Positions 27,063 through 36,315 of a DNA stretch of 64,000 nt are shown piece after piece. Source of the DNA: an uncultured Lachnospiraceae bacterium. Lineage in GTDB: Bacteria > Bacillota > Clostridia > Lachnospirales > Lachnospiraceae. Made by a program: the position numbers and the translations under genes. The stretch's first letter is position 1; each line of letters begins with the position of its first letter. The stretch covers positions 1-64,000 of the forward strand of contig CACYWQ010000002.1 of the NCBI GenBank assembly GCA_902778165.1. Direction: 5' to 3'. A model generated the notes under the pieces. That model searched no databases. It was not told the origin of the DNA and worked only from the letters and a program-made list of their open reading frames with translations.

Positions 27063-28667
27063 CTAATTAAGGTATTTAAGAGGATTCACCGCGGCACCAC
27101 CTATACGTATCTCAAAGTGAAGGTGCGGTCCGGTACTTACACCGGTATTACCGCTTAATGCAATCTTCTGACCCTGTGATACTGTCTGACCTACCGATAC
27201 AAGCACCTTACTTAAGTGTCCGTAACGAGTCTCTCTGCCATCCGGGTGTTTGATGTATACACAGTATCCATAGCCTTTACCCCAACCGGCTCTGGTAACC
27301 GTACCACCGCAGGATGCCACAATGGCCGTACCGACAGGCGTAGCCCAATCCACGCCCTGGTGATATGATGATGCGCCCCTGGTAGGACGTTTCCTTCCTC
27401 CGAATCCGCTTGATAATCTTCCGCCCGCCAACGGCTTAATATATGTAGGCGGAATCTTGGTTCCGACTTCAACCTTCTTGGCTACAGCTGCCATAACAAG
27501 TTCTTCTTTAAGTATGTCACGGACAACTTCCTTGTCATTGCTGTATGTGGTCTCGGCAACGATATTACGTCTGCCGGCCGAGGGCTGTCTCAGTGTTTCC
27601 TTATCCGTAGTATACCAATCATCATTATATACATATTCTATATCTTCATCATAGTACTCTTCGACATACTCTCGCACCGTACGATTGACGGTAAGCGGGG
27701 GCTCAACCGTTGTGATGATAAGTTCATCGCCCGGTCTTATAAGCGAGTTCTCACCCTCAAGCGTATCGTTAAGTTCTATGATCTTATCCATGGGAATATT
27801 GGTCTTGATCGCAATACCCGAGAGTGTATCACCGTCAACAACTTCATATATGTCATTGACCTCCTGAACCTCAACCACATCCTTAATGACATCCTCTCTG
27901 GTCTTAAGCTGTGCCTTGGCAAGATAGCTGTCTACGACCTCTATATTGTCACCGAATGACATACTCATAAGACCGTAATCGAAATCTTCGAAATCAAGAT
28001 TCTCATTCTCTGTCTTAAGGTCTGCTATGGATTCATATATGAATTTATCAAAGCCTGCGTTAGTAACAGGCTTAACATCCGCGGCAGTATCCGCTTCTTC
28101 AGAAGCTACAACCGTGGCAGTTAACACATTGAGTTCTCTTAAGGGATCTCTTGTAAGAAGTGCTACATACTCCGTCTGCTGCTGGTATACATCCAGAGCC
28201 GACTGTAATACATATGTGACATCATCGATACTTCCCATATTGGCTATATAGTCACCTATCTTAACCGTATAGGCATGCACATATGACGCATCCGATCCGG
28301 AAGTCCCCAAATTCTGTCTGACCTTCCTTAGATTGGCAACCATTCTGTCCCTAACGGTCTTATTATCGTCTATACGCGCAAAAACAACGGATGATGCCTC
28401 ATATTTGATATCCGCATTCGCGTATATGATATCTTCGGAATCCGTGGCAAGTATTCTTCTTGCATCACTTAGCAATCCGTCAATATCATCCTCGGAACCC
28501 AGATATCCCATGTCTTCATTATTAAGGAAAACATGGAACAAATTGGCGTCATCCTTCTTGTATCTGACCCATGAAGGAAGCATTATTATATTGGCAAAAA
28601 TAACCACTACTGCAACACGCATGCATACATATCGCATGCGCATGTAGTGCTTGGTAAACTTCTTCAT
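27063..28667 (-). CDS. LysM-G5-M23 metallopeptidase, membrane-anchored
   Basis: The 534-residue protein has a basic start and one hydrophobic segment (VAVVVIFANIIMLPSWV), so it is secreted or anchored. A long N-terminal region is followed by a LysM repeat (YEVVDGDTLSGIAIKTNIP), a G5-like domain (VNRTVREYVEEYYDEDIEYV) and a C-terminal M23 peptidase. Zinc ligands are visible in YHQGVDW and GPHLHFEIR. It would cut peptidoglycan cross-links or stems. Its start is 12 bases after the stop of the coiled-coil gene, so they probably share a transcript. Confidence 0.92.
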   Translation of the reverse strand: MKKFTKHYMRMRYVCMRVAVVVIFANIIMLPSWVRYKKDDANLFHVFLNNEDMGYLGSEDDIDGLLSDARRILATDSEDIIYANADIKYEASSVVFARIDDNKTVRDRMVANLRKVRQNLGTSGSDASYVHAYTVKIGDYIANMGSIDDVTYVLQSALDVYQQQTEYVALLTRDPLRELNVLTATVVASEEADTAADVKPVTNAGFDKFIYESIADLKTENENLDFEDFDYGLMSMSFGDNIEVVDSYLAKAQLKTREDVIKDVVEVQEVNDIYEVVDGDTLSGIAIKTNIPMDKIIELNDTLEGENSLIRPGDELIITTVEPPLTVNRTVREYVEEYYDEDIEYVYNDDWYTTDKETLRQPSAGRRNIVAETTYSNDKEVVRDILKEELVMAAVAKKVEVGTKIPPTYIKPLAGGRLSSGFGGRKRPTRGASSYHQGVDWATPVGTAIVASCGGTVTRAGWGKGYGYCVYIKHPDGRETRYGHLSKVLVSVGQTVSQGQKIALSGNTGVSTGPHLHFEIRIGGAAVNPLKYLN

Positions 28668-28679
28668 AAAAACCTATAT

Positions 28680-29444
28680 TCAGAACTGTATACCGAACAT
28701 GGGCAGAACCTTAAGTGCAATATCCGCAAGTACCGCTATAAAGATAAGTATAGTCATAACCTTGATAAATCCGGTACGCGACTTACTCATTGCATTGTTC
28801 TGTGCTTCAAGTATGGATTTGGTCTGCTCACCCAGACTGTCATTCATTGCAGCCTGAACGTTACGATATACCTTAATATTCTCTTTGTGAATTGTATCAT
28901 CCTGCTTATCGAAGAATTCCTTAAGCATGTCCTTCTCGGCACCGTATTCTTCTTCCAGTTCTTCATCTGTAAGCATCGCGTTGTCCGAAGCGCTCTTGAA
29001 CTGTTCATAAGCCTTAGCCATATCTTCAGCCATATCATTGAGTCTGTTGGCAGACTCCATGTTCTTAAGATTGACCAATTTCATCTCCTGTAATAACTTC
29101 TCGTAGTTTGCCATTTCCTCTTTCAATTCAACTATCTCCTCTTTCAATCCGCTTATTTGTTTGTTATACTCAGCTTCTTTGGTTCTGTACTCCGTCTCTC
29201 TGTTCTTGTATTCAGCTTCTCTATTCCTGTAATCAGCCTCTTTACTCTTGATCTCGTTCTCTATATTACTGAGTTCGACTGCTTTATTTCTGTAATCGGC
29301 CTCCATGTTCTTGTATTCGGCCTCAATATTTCTGTATTCTGCCTCTTTCCTCTTCGCTTCCTGCGTAAGATTCTCTATTCGGCTGTCGTATTTGTTCTGC
29401 CTTGTCACAATCCTTTGTGCAAGTTTATCAATAAAGAAATCCAT
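28680..29444 (-). CDS. Tail-anchored coiled-coil protein with heptad tandem repeats
   Basis: The roughly 254-residue protein begins MDFFIDKLAQ at 29444, behind AGAGGAGGGTAT; an upstream frame to 29486 would include that site. Residues about 33-95 are nine near-exact 7-residue repeats of the type EAEYRN-x. These form a continuous coiled coil that goes on with KEEIVELKEEMANYEKLLQE. A C-terminal hydrophobic segment (VMTILIFIAVLADIALKVL) anchors the end in the membrane. The rest should face the cytoplasm. Function is unknown; the neighbour M23 peptidase suggests a link to cell envelope or division. No homologue is recognised. Confidence 0.75.
   Translation of the reverse strand: MDFFIDKLAQRIVTRQNKYDSRIENLTQEAKRKEAEYRNIEAEYKNMEADYRNKAVELSNIENEIKSKEADYRNREAEYKNRETEYRTKEAEYNKQISGLKEEIVELKEEMANYEKLLQEMKLVNLKNMESANRLNDMAEDMAKAYEQFKSASDNAMLTDEELEEEYGAEKDMLKEFFDKQDDTIHKENIKVYRNVQAAMNDSLGEQTKSILEAQNNAMSKSRTGFIKVMTILIFIAVLADIALKVLPMFGIQF
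29160..29348 (-). repeat. Nine 21-bp in-frame tandem repeats
   Basis: The DNA encodes nine successive 7-residue units (EYRN, EYKN and DYRN variants) inside the coiled-coil gene. Units differ at several bases, so the array is diverged. It could change copy number by slippage without breaking the frame. Confidence 0.75.
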
Positions 29445-29563
29445 ATACCCTCCTCTTTTGTGTACATTAACTAACTGTTTACCCAATGTTCATATTTTGT
29501 TCATATATTACTGATAAAATTCTTACTATAAGGAACGAGTGATTAGACAATTTTTTCATAATA

Positions 29564-29635
29564 GCCCGGGTGCCGAGAGGTATCCGGGCACTCCTCATAT
29601 TATGGGGAGTTATGACGTTTCCGCCGCAGGCGGAA
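29564..29635. other. Structured intergenic region with three hairpins
   Basis: GCCCGG/CCGGGC (29564-29569, 29584-29589), ACTCC/GGAGT (29590-29594, 29606-29610) and TTCCGCC/GGCGGAA (29619-29625, 29629-29635) follow each other after relQ. None has a clean T-tract. They may end relQ transcription or form an RNA leader for the coiled-coil gene. Confidence 0.45.
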
Positions 29636-29637
29636 GC

Positions 29638-30273
29638 CTAGTCTTCATCCAGCAAACTCTGAACCTCTTCGTTAAGCGACTGCATCTTGGTATCAAGATC
29701 AGATACCATGCGCGCACACTCCACAAGCTCATCCTGAATATGCTCAGGCGCATTACCTTCGAACTTATAATGTATCTTATGCTCAAGGCTTGCCCAGAAA
29801 TCCATGGCTACCGTACGTATCTGAATCTCTACCTTGGCATCTATCTTCTTATCCGATAAGAAGATAGGCACGGTCACAAGCATATGATAGCTCTTGTATC
29901 CGCTCTGCTTGGGTGTCTTAATGTAATCCTTAACTTCCAGAACCTTAATATCATTCTGATTGACCAACATCTCAGCAATATGATAGATATCCGATGTAAA
30001 CGAGCATATGATCCTTATGCCCGCTATATCATCCACATACTCAACCATATTCTCTATGGTCGATTCATATCCCTTCTTCTTAAGCTTCTTGACTATGCTT
30101 TCGCTGGTCTTAATCCTGGATTTGATGTGCTCTATGGGATTATATCTGTGTACATGCTGGAACTCGTCATTAAGTATCTCGAGTTTGGTATTAATCTCTT
30201 TAAGTGCCGATCTGTATATAAGGAGTACTTCGTTCCAACTGTCTACCTGATCGTTGTAATTATTCCTTGCCAT
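29638..30273 (-). CDS. relQ: Small alarmone synthetase, RelQ type
   Basis: The 211-residue protein is a stand-alone RelA/SpoT synthetase domain with no hydrolase, TGS or ACT domain. It shows YNPIEHIKSRIKTSESIVKK, VDDIAGIRIIC with the catalytic Asp region, YIKTPKQSGYKSYHMLV and EIQIRTVAMDFWASLEHKI. It makes (p)ppGpp from ATP and GTP/GDP, and RelQ-type enzymes act as tetramers. galE starts a short distance upstream (stop at 30307). Confidence 0.92.
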   Translation of the reverse strand: MARNNYNDQVDSWNEVLLIYRSALKEINTKLEILNDEFQHVHRYNPIEHIKSRIKTSESIVKKLKKKGYESTIENMVEYVDDIAGIRIICSFTSDIYHIAEMLVNQNDIKVLEVKDYIKTPKQSGYKSYHMLVTVPIFLSDKKIDAKVEIQIRTVAMDFWASLEHKIHYKFEGNAPEHIQDELVECARMVSDLDTKMQSLNEEVQSLLDED

Positions 30274-30306
30274 ACGATTAATTGTCCTTGTATCACATCC
30301 TAACGA

Positions 30307-31323
30307 TTATTCATCATAACCGTTGGGATTATTCTTCTGCCAGCGCCATGAATCCTCACACATCTCCTTAATACCGTACTGCGCTTCCCATCCAAGTTCT
30401 GCCTTGGCTTTGGATGCATCGGCATAACATGTGGCAATATCGCCCTCACGTCTGGGACGGATCGAATACGGTATCTTCACGCCGCTTGCTTCTTCAAAAT
30501 TATGTACCACCTCAAGTACGCTGTAACCTTGTCCGGTACCGAGATTGTATATACTCAATCCTGCATTCTCTTCTATCTTCTTAAGCGCCTTAACATGTCC
30601 AAGAGCAAGATCCACAACATGTATATAATCCCTGACACCTGTTCCGTCAGGAGTATCATAATCATTACCGAACACGCCGAGCTCTTCTCTTATACCGACA
30701 GCTACTTGTGTGATATAAGGCATAAGATTATTGGGTATACCGTTGGGATTCTCGCCCATCGTTCCGCTCTTATGAGCACCTATGGGATTGAAATATCTAA
30801 GCAGAACAACATTCCATTCCGGATCTGCCTTCTGCATATCCGTCATTATCTGCTCAAGCATCGACTTGGTCCATCCGTAAGGATTGGTACATACACCCTT
30901 GGGACATTCCTCGGTAATCGGCACAAATGCCGGATCACCGTATACGGTTGCACTTGATGAGAAGATTATATTCTTGCATCCGTTCTCTCTCATTACTTCC
31001 AGAAGAGTAAGAGTACCGGATATATTGTTATCATAGTACTCAAGAGGCTTCTGAACGGATTCACCCACCGCCTTAAGTCCGGCAAAATGAATGCAACTGT
31101 CTATCTTCTCCTTAGCAAATATCTCTTCAAGCCCCTTACGATCTCTTATATCAACCTTGTAAAAAGGAGCCTTCTTACCTGTAATAGCTTCTATACGGTC
31201 TATAACCTTGGGGCTTGCATTACACAGATTATCCAGTATGACCACGTCATATCCGGCATTCTGAAGTTCAACCACGGTATGACTGCCTATGAAACCGACC
31301 CCACCCGTAACAAGTATTGCCAT
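30307..31323 (-). CDS. galE: UDP-glucose 4-epimerase
   Basis: The 338-residue extended SDR interconverts UDP-glucose and UDP-galactose. It has the NAD loop VTGGVGFIGSHTVVEL, SSSATVYGDP, the catalytic YGWTKSMLEQ (YxxxK), and RYFNPIGAHKSG. The neighbourhood with a sugar-nucleotidyltransferase and alpha-galactosidase suggests galactose use and glycan precursor supply. Confidence 0.95.
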   Translation of the reverse strand: MAILVTGGVGFIGSHTVVELQNAGYDVVILDNLCNASPKVIDRIEAITGKKAPFYKVDIRDRKGLEEIFAKEKIDSCIHFAGLKAVGESVQKPLEYYDNNISGTLTLLEVMRENGCKNIIFSSSATVYGDPAFVPITEECPKGVCTNPYGWTKSMLEQIMTDMQKADPEWNVVLLRYFNPIGAHKSGTMGENPNGIPNNLMPYITQVAVGIREELGVFGNDYDTPDGTGVRDYIHVVDLALGHVKALKKIEENAGLSIYNLGTGQGYSVLEVVHNFEEASGVKIPYSIRPRREGDIATCYADASKAKAELGWEAQYGIKEMCEDSWRWQKNNPNGYDE

Positions 31324-31350
31324 TTCCTATCACCTCATCACAATTCCCTA

Positions 31351-32268
31351 TTAAGGCCAGAGCTTCTCCGGATATTCTCCCGCATCCTTAAGCGCCTTAA
31401 TATTCTCAACCACGTAAGGCTTATCTTCCTGATAAGTCACACCGAACCATCTGTCCGAAGATGTAAGGACCTTAACCGTAGCCTTACCGCTCTTGATTAT
31501 TCTGTCGATGTCCGAAGGAAGAAGTGCTTCTGCCTTAAGGGGATTGGAAGCCACATCTTCATTGAGGAATCTTACAAAAGCGGATTCAAGTTCCGCCAAT
31601 AATCCCTTCTTAAATCCCCACATGTTCATTGACACGGGAGTCGCGGGATCTATGTCTATAAATGTCTGTCCGTCATCTTCGGAATATGCTGCACCATCCT
31701 TAGTCATAACGATAGTCTTACGTTCAACTATATCCTGTAAGTATCCCGAACCATCTGTCTTACATACGCCTCTTGTAACAGAACCCTTCTCGGTAAGAGT
31801 CTTACCAAGTTCATAAGCTACCATTGCATAGGACTTCTCATCATCTGCCGTAGATGTAAGGAAGTCATACATGATCTTATAGCCTTCCTTGCCGTAATAA
31901 TCATCTGCATTGATAACCATGAAAGGTCCGTCTATCACATCTTTACAGCAGCTGATCGCATGGGTTGTTCCCCAGGGCTTAGTCCTTCCGTCGGGAATGG
32001 AATAACCCGCAGGAATCTTATCAAGTTCCTGGAACACATACTCAACTTCCATATGCTTGGATATGGGATCACCCACCAAAGCCTTGAAATCTTCTTCTAT
32101 AGCATGTTTGATTATAAATACAACCTTTTTAAATCCTGCTTCCTTGGCTGCATATATGGAGAAATCAATAATTCTGTGGCCCTGTTCGTCCATAGAGTCC
32201 ATCTGCTTAAGTCCGCCGTAACGGCTTCCCATACCTGCTGCCATAATTACCAATACCGGTTTGTTCAT
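31351..32268 (-). CDS. Sugar-phosphate nucleotidyltransferase
   Basis: The 305-residue protein opens with VLVIMAAGMGSRYGGLKQMD, the GxGxR-type nucleotide-binding signature. The metal-binding VINADDYYGKEGY segment lies near residue 110. The WGTTHAI stretch contacts the sugar or base. The preferred nucleotide and sugar cannot be read. Between galE and the alpha-galactosidase it would most simply make a UDP- or NDP-hexose. It lacks the features of GalU. Confidence 0.8.
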   Translation of the reverse strand: MNKPVLVIMAAGMGSRYGGLKQMDSMDEQGHRIIDFSIYAAKEAGFKKVVFIIKHAIEEDFKALVGDPISKHMEVEYVFQELDKIPAGYSIPDGRTKPWGTTHAISCCKDVIDGPFMVINADDYYGKEGYKIMYDFLTSTADDEKSYAMVAYELGKTLTEKGSVTRGVCKTDGSGYLQDIVERKTIVMTKDGAAYSEDDGQTFIDIDPATPVSMNMWGFKKGLLAELESAFVRFLNEDVASNPLKAEALLPSDIDRIIKSGKATVKVLTSSDRWFGVTYQEDKPYVVENIKALKDAGEYPEKLWP

Positions 32269-32315
32269 AGTGTATATACCTCCATAGTACGCACTTTAAC
32301 TTATATATTATACCC

Positions 32316-34751
32316 CTAATGCGGGATTCTGTCTATTGTATATAGCCTTGCTGAATAATCGCCCATGACCCTTGTATTCTTATTAAGACCTGTTCCTATG
32401 AATCTCTGATTAAGTCTTATCCCGGCATGCATAAGAGTCGCTCCCGTGACGGTATATTCTTCAGTCTCCGAATCCATCGCATAACTCTTGCCTATAAGTG
32501 CCTGCATAAGTCCGTCTTCTTTAATGCGTATGGGTGACACCTGGTTAATAAGATTACCGAAGGCTCTGATCGGTATCTTAGTCTCCCTTACCTTTACCTT
32601 ATATACAGCATCTTCAATAAGATCCTTCGCATACAGAATATCATCGGATTTATTCGGCTCTGAATACCGACGATACATAAGGGCAACAGCATGTGCTCTG
32701 TCTTCACTTGCTATCTGCCATATGACCTTACCGCGTCTGTTATATACCCTTCTAAACTCTCCGGTCTGAAGGGTTAATCTGTTATCCTTATAGAACTTAA
32801 CCTGATCTTCTATCATCTTACGCTCTATCTTACTAAGGGATGTAAGATCAAGTTCATACCCAAGCACTCCCATTGCAGCCACATCAAATCTTGTCTCAAG
32901 GGGTGTCTCCCTAAGTGTCTGATGATTGGGAGAAGCACTTACATGAGCTCCCATAGTCGACGGAGGATAACCATAGGAAGTTCCGCCCTGTATCATGATT
33001 CGCTCATTCGGATCCGTATCATCGGATGTCCATATCTGAGGCATAAAACTTAAGATTCCTAAGTCAAATCTTCCGCCTCCGGCGCTGCAGCCTTCAAATA
33101 ATATATCGGGGAAAGCAATCTTAAGTCTGCCCAGAACATTATATAATCCCATTACATATCTGTGGCAGAACTCGCCCGGGTATGTACCCTCGTTTGAATA
33201 GGCATCCGTAAGCGGTCTGTTCATATCCCACTTAACATACGAGATGTCCGCGCTGTTAAACAGATCAGAAAGTGTATCAACAATATAATCTCTTACTGCC
33301 GGATTGGTATAGTCCAATATATATTGGTTACGTCCGGGATAACTCTCCATACCCGGAATCTCAACAGCCCATTCAGGGTGAGCTTCATATAACCTGCTCT
33401 TCTTACTTATCATCTCGGGCTCAACCCAGATACCGAACTTAAGTCCGAGTGATTTAATATCGTCCACAAGACTTCTTAAGCTACCGCCGAGCTTACGCTC
33501 ATTGACAAACCAGTCTCCAAGCGATGATGTATCATCACTGCGCTCGCCGAACCATCCGTCATCAAGTACGAATAATTCCATTCCGAGCTTAGCAGCCGTC
33601 TGCGCAAGATTAAGCAGCTTACGCCTGTTAAAATCAAAATAGGTTGCCTCCCAGTTATTGATAAGAACAGGGCGCATTGCCTTGGCAAATCGCGGCGGAA
33701 TAATGTGATCAGTCACGAACTTATGCATATTGGCAGATGCACCGTTATAACCCTTATCACTGTATGTAAGCACCGCTTCCGGCGAATAGAATACCGCTGA
33801 AGGTCCTAATCTGTATCTAAATCCTGCTCCTCCGATTCCGGTAAGGATTCTTATCTTACCGTATTCGGATACTTCTACCGTCTCCCTGTGATTACCGGAA
33901 TAAATGAGGTTAAATGCATATACACTACCCGCATCCTCAGTAGTATCAATATCGGATATCATAATAAACGGGTTGTGAGCACTTCCGCTTATACCGCTTA
34001 CAGAACCAGACTCATATATACCGGATATAAGAGGCTTATCATGTGCATGTCTCTCTCTTGTCCACGCTCCGTCAAATGTCTTAAGCACATAATCTGTACC
34101 CGGAAGGTCAAGCATGAGACTTGATATATTCTCTATATCGTATGTGACATTAGTGTCATTATGTAATACTGTCCTTCTGGTGATCACATTGCAATCATAG
34201 AAAGCCGTATATACCAGATGAAGAGATAGCTCGCCTTCCATATCAGAATCGTTCACATTATTCTTATAAATAAGCTCAAGCGTCATGGTGCGTGCCATAT
34301 TGCCGGAAGGAGCAAATTCTGATTCACGTGCATAAGGCATACCCGTCTTCTCTCTGTCCTTATACAGTCCTTCGTATACAAATGAATCAACATATTCAAA
34401 TCTTGTTGAAATAACACCGTTAGGTCTTCTTAGTATAAGTGGAAGGGTTCTGTAATCACCCGTTCCTGCATTAGAGAATTCAAGACAGATATTATCAAGG
34501 GTAAGTGTCTGACCTTCGGGGTTGATCGTATTGCCGTAAGGATTATTATACTTCTCCTTAAGCGCATCTACCGTATTATCATCGACGGTAATGTCAGATT
34601 GCTGTAACAGCCCTTCATCGTTCGCCCCGAAATGCGTAGTAATTCGATTGCCGTAGTGTAAGTTCTCCACGGTTTTACCGTGTGTGACAGACATGACATA
34701 AGACGTGTCAGCAGTCGTAATCGTGAATGTATTATTCTTAACCGTAATCAT
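32316..34751 (-). CDS. Alpha-galactosidase, GH36
   Basis: The 811-residue cytoplasmic enzyme (no signal peptide) releases galactose from raffinose-family sugars and similar alpha-galactosides. The catalytic domain shows DDGWFG, the nucleophile region YVKWDMNR, and the acid/base region FEGCSAGGGRFD. The N-terminal beta-sandwich and C-terminal beta domain complete the family layout. I place the start at ATG 34751; the GTG at 34763 includes the likely ribosome binding site GGGG. It is divergent from the CapK-like gene. Confidence 0.93.
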   Translation of the reverse strand: MITVKNNTFTITTADTSYVMSVTHGKTVENLHYGNRITTHFGANDEGLLQQSDITVDDNTVDALKEKYNNPYGNTINPEGQTLTLDNICLEFSNAGTGDYRTLPLILRRPNGVISTRFEYVDSFVYEGLYKDREKTGMPYARESEFAPSGNMARTMTLELIYKNNVNDSDMEGELSLHLVYTAFYDCNVITRRTVLHNDTNVTYDIENISSLMLDLPGTDYVLKTFDGAWTRERHAHDKPLISGIYESGSVSGISGSAHNPFIMISDIDTTEDAGSVYAFNLIYSGNHRETVEVSEYGKIRILTGIGGAGFRYRLGPSAVFYSPEAVLTYSDKGYNGASANMHKFVTDHIIPPRFAKAMRPVLINNWEATYFDFNRRKLLNLAQTAAKLGMELFVLDDGWFGERSDDTSSLGDWFVNERKLGGSLRSLVDDIKSLGLKFGIWVEPEMISKKSRLYEAHPEWAVEIPGMESYPGRNQYILDYTNPAVRDYIVDTLSDLFNSADISYVKWDMNRPLTDAYSNEGTYPGEFCHRYVMGLYNVLGRLKIAFPDILFEGCSAGGGRFDLGILSFMPQIWTSDDTDPNERIMIQGGTSYGYPPSTMGAHVSASPNHQTLRETPLETRFDVAAMGVLGYELDLTSLSKIERKMIEDQVKFYKDNRLTLQTGEFRRVYNRRGKVIWQIASEDRAHAVALMYRRYSEPNKSDDILYAKDLIEDAVYKVKVRETKIPIRAFGNLINQVSPIRIKEDGLMQALIGKSYAMDSETEEYTVTGATLMHAGIRLNQRFIGTGLNKNTRVMGDYSARLYTIDRIPH

Positions 34752-34790
34752 TGTAATCCCCACTGTTTATGCTATAAGTTACTATGGATA

Positions 34791-34818
34791 TTGTACCACA
34801 TTTGTGATAATTTATAAT
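34791..34818 (+). promoter_or_regulatory. Promoter of the CapK-like ligase gene
   Basis: TTGTAC (34791-34796) and a perfect TATAAT (34813-34818) are 16 bases apart, about 48 bases before the start at 34867. Confidence 0.6.
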
Positions 34819-34866
34819 AAGCGCAAACATTAAGATATTATTAACGCAGACAGCGATTAGATATTC

Positions 34867-36255
34867 ATGGATAAAATCGGATTATTTGAATCGATAGATC
34901 AGTTAAGCGAATACAGGAAGATGCTACCCAAGGACAGAGTGCAGCTTCGCAAGAAGCGACTGTATGAACTTGTGACATATGCATCAGCCAACAGTCCGTT
35001 ATATAAGGATCTCTACGAAGATGTTCCGACAAACTTCACCATAAGGGACATTCCCGTTGTGAGCAAAGAGGTGCTCATATCAAGATTCGATGAGTGGGCT
35101 ACCGACAGAGAGGTTAACAGAGCCGGAATATATAATTATCTGGATGCACTGCTTAAGGCCCAGAAGGCGCGAGATAAGCGCGGAATGGCCGGCAAATATC
35201 TGGACAAATACTATGTTGTCAGTTCAAGCGGTACCGACAGCGAACCCCTCATCAATCTGTATGATGACAATTGCTGTCGCATAATGAGTGTATCGCATTT
35301 ATTCAGAGCATTTCCAAGACGTGAACACATCTGGGGATTCTTGCGTCACGGCGGAAGGATAGCCAGTATATATTCAACAAGCGGCGCATATTTCTTTAAT
35401 GTGTTCGCATATTTCAGGCGCAGGTTCTTACCCTTCCGTAAGAGCCATTCGATTGTATTGCAGTCGCAGAGTGCAACTTCAAGACTCGTTGAGCGACTTA
35501 ATTCATTTAAGCCCGCTGTTATCTCGGGATTCCCCTCAGTACTGACACGTATGGCAGATGAGCGTGTTGCGGGAAGACTTAAAGTCAATCCCGTATGTAT
35601 AATTGCCGAGGGAGAATTCCTTGAAGATAAGACGCGTAAGAAAATATCCGAGGCCTTTCACTGTGATGTAACAAGCTCGTATTCCACTGCAGAGACAGGT
35701 GTCATTGCTTATGAGTGCAGGGAGCATCATCTGCATATCAATGACGATTGGGTAATCCTTGAACCCGTTGATGCATGGGGACGCCCAGTTGCAGCAGGGG
35801 TGGAATCGGATAAAGTTCTTATTACCAATCTGCTTAGTTTCCCACAGCCCATCATTCGTTATGAGCTTGGAGATAAAGTTATCCTTCATGAGGAAGGTTG
35901 CTTATGCGGTAATCCTTCTCCATGGATAGAGATGGCGGGAAGGAGCCTTAACAGTATTCGTTTCGTTGAAGGTACACGTGAGATAGTTGTTCCTGTTGCG
36001 GAATTCGAATCCGTGCTTAGAGACGAGCCGTCGATCAAGAGATATCAGATCATAGTATATGCCGGCAATCGAATCGCATTAAGATTAACAGGAGCTAAGG
36101 GTGTTGATAAGACTGCAGCCTTCTTTAAAGCAGAACGACTGCTTCGTGCTTATATGAAGAAGATCGGTATAATGTCACCTATGATCACACTTGACAAAGA
36201 AGACCCCGGTCCGGATCCTCTGTCAGGTAAATACAAACGTATAATTGTTGAATAA
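34867..36255 (+). CDS. Phenylacetate-CoA ligase/CapK-family adenylate-forming enzyme
   Basis: The 462-residue protein belongs to the ANL-like adenylation family that includes PaaK and capsule proteins CapK. Seen are the phosphate loop VVSSSGTDSEP, SSYSTAETGVIAYEC, and the C-terminal PDPLSGKYKR with the adenylation Lys. It would activate an acid as its AMP or CoA ester. The substrate is unknown; CapK-type members act in polysaccharide pathways, so a role in glycan acylation is possible. It stands alone on the plus strand and ends at a terminator. Confidence 0.82.
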   Translation: MDKIGLFESIDQLSEYRKMLPKDRVQLRKKRLYELVTYASANSPLYKDLYEDVPTNFTIRDIPVVSKEVLISRFDEWATDREVNRAGIYNYLDALLKAQKARDKRGMAGKYLDKYYVVSSSGTDSEPLINLYDDNCCRIMSVSHLFRAFPRREHIWGFLRHGGRIASIYSTSGAYFFNVFAYFRRRFLPFRKSHSIVLQSQSATSRLVERLNSFKPAVISGFPSVLTRMADERVAGRLKVNPVCIIAEGEFLEDKTRKKISEAFHCDVTSSYSTAETGVIAYECREHHLHINDDWVILEPVDAWGRPVAAGVESDKVLITNLLSFPQPIIRYELGDKVILHEEGCLCGNPSPWIEMAGRSLNSIRFVEGTREIVVPVAEFESVLRDEPSIKRYQIIVYAGNRIALRLTGAKGVDKTAAFFKAERLLRAYMKKIGIMSPMITLDKEDPGPDPLSGKYKRIIVE

Positions 36256-36266
36256 AGATAAGAAAC

Positions 36267-36296
36267 AGGCGCCTGCATCATAATAATGAGGCGCCT
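36267..36296. terminator. Convergent terminator (GGCGCC stems)
   Basis: AGGCGCCT at 36267-36274 pairs with AGGCGCCT at 36289-36296; both are self-complementary. TATTTAT follows on the plus strand. It separates the CapK-like gene from the convergent lipoprotein gene. Confidence 0.75.
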
Positions 36297-36315
36297 TATT
36301 TATGTCTTTGGTATT

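Noticed and set aside
31087..31602. A 171-codon plus-strand frame across galE and the nucleotidyltransferase
   Set aside because: It overlaps two well-supported genes in antisense and has no recognisable protein features.
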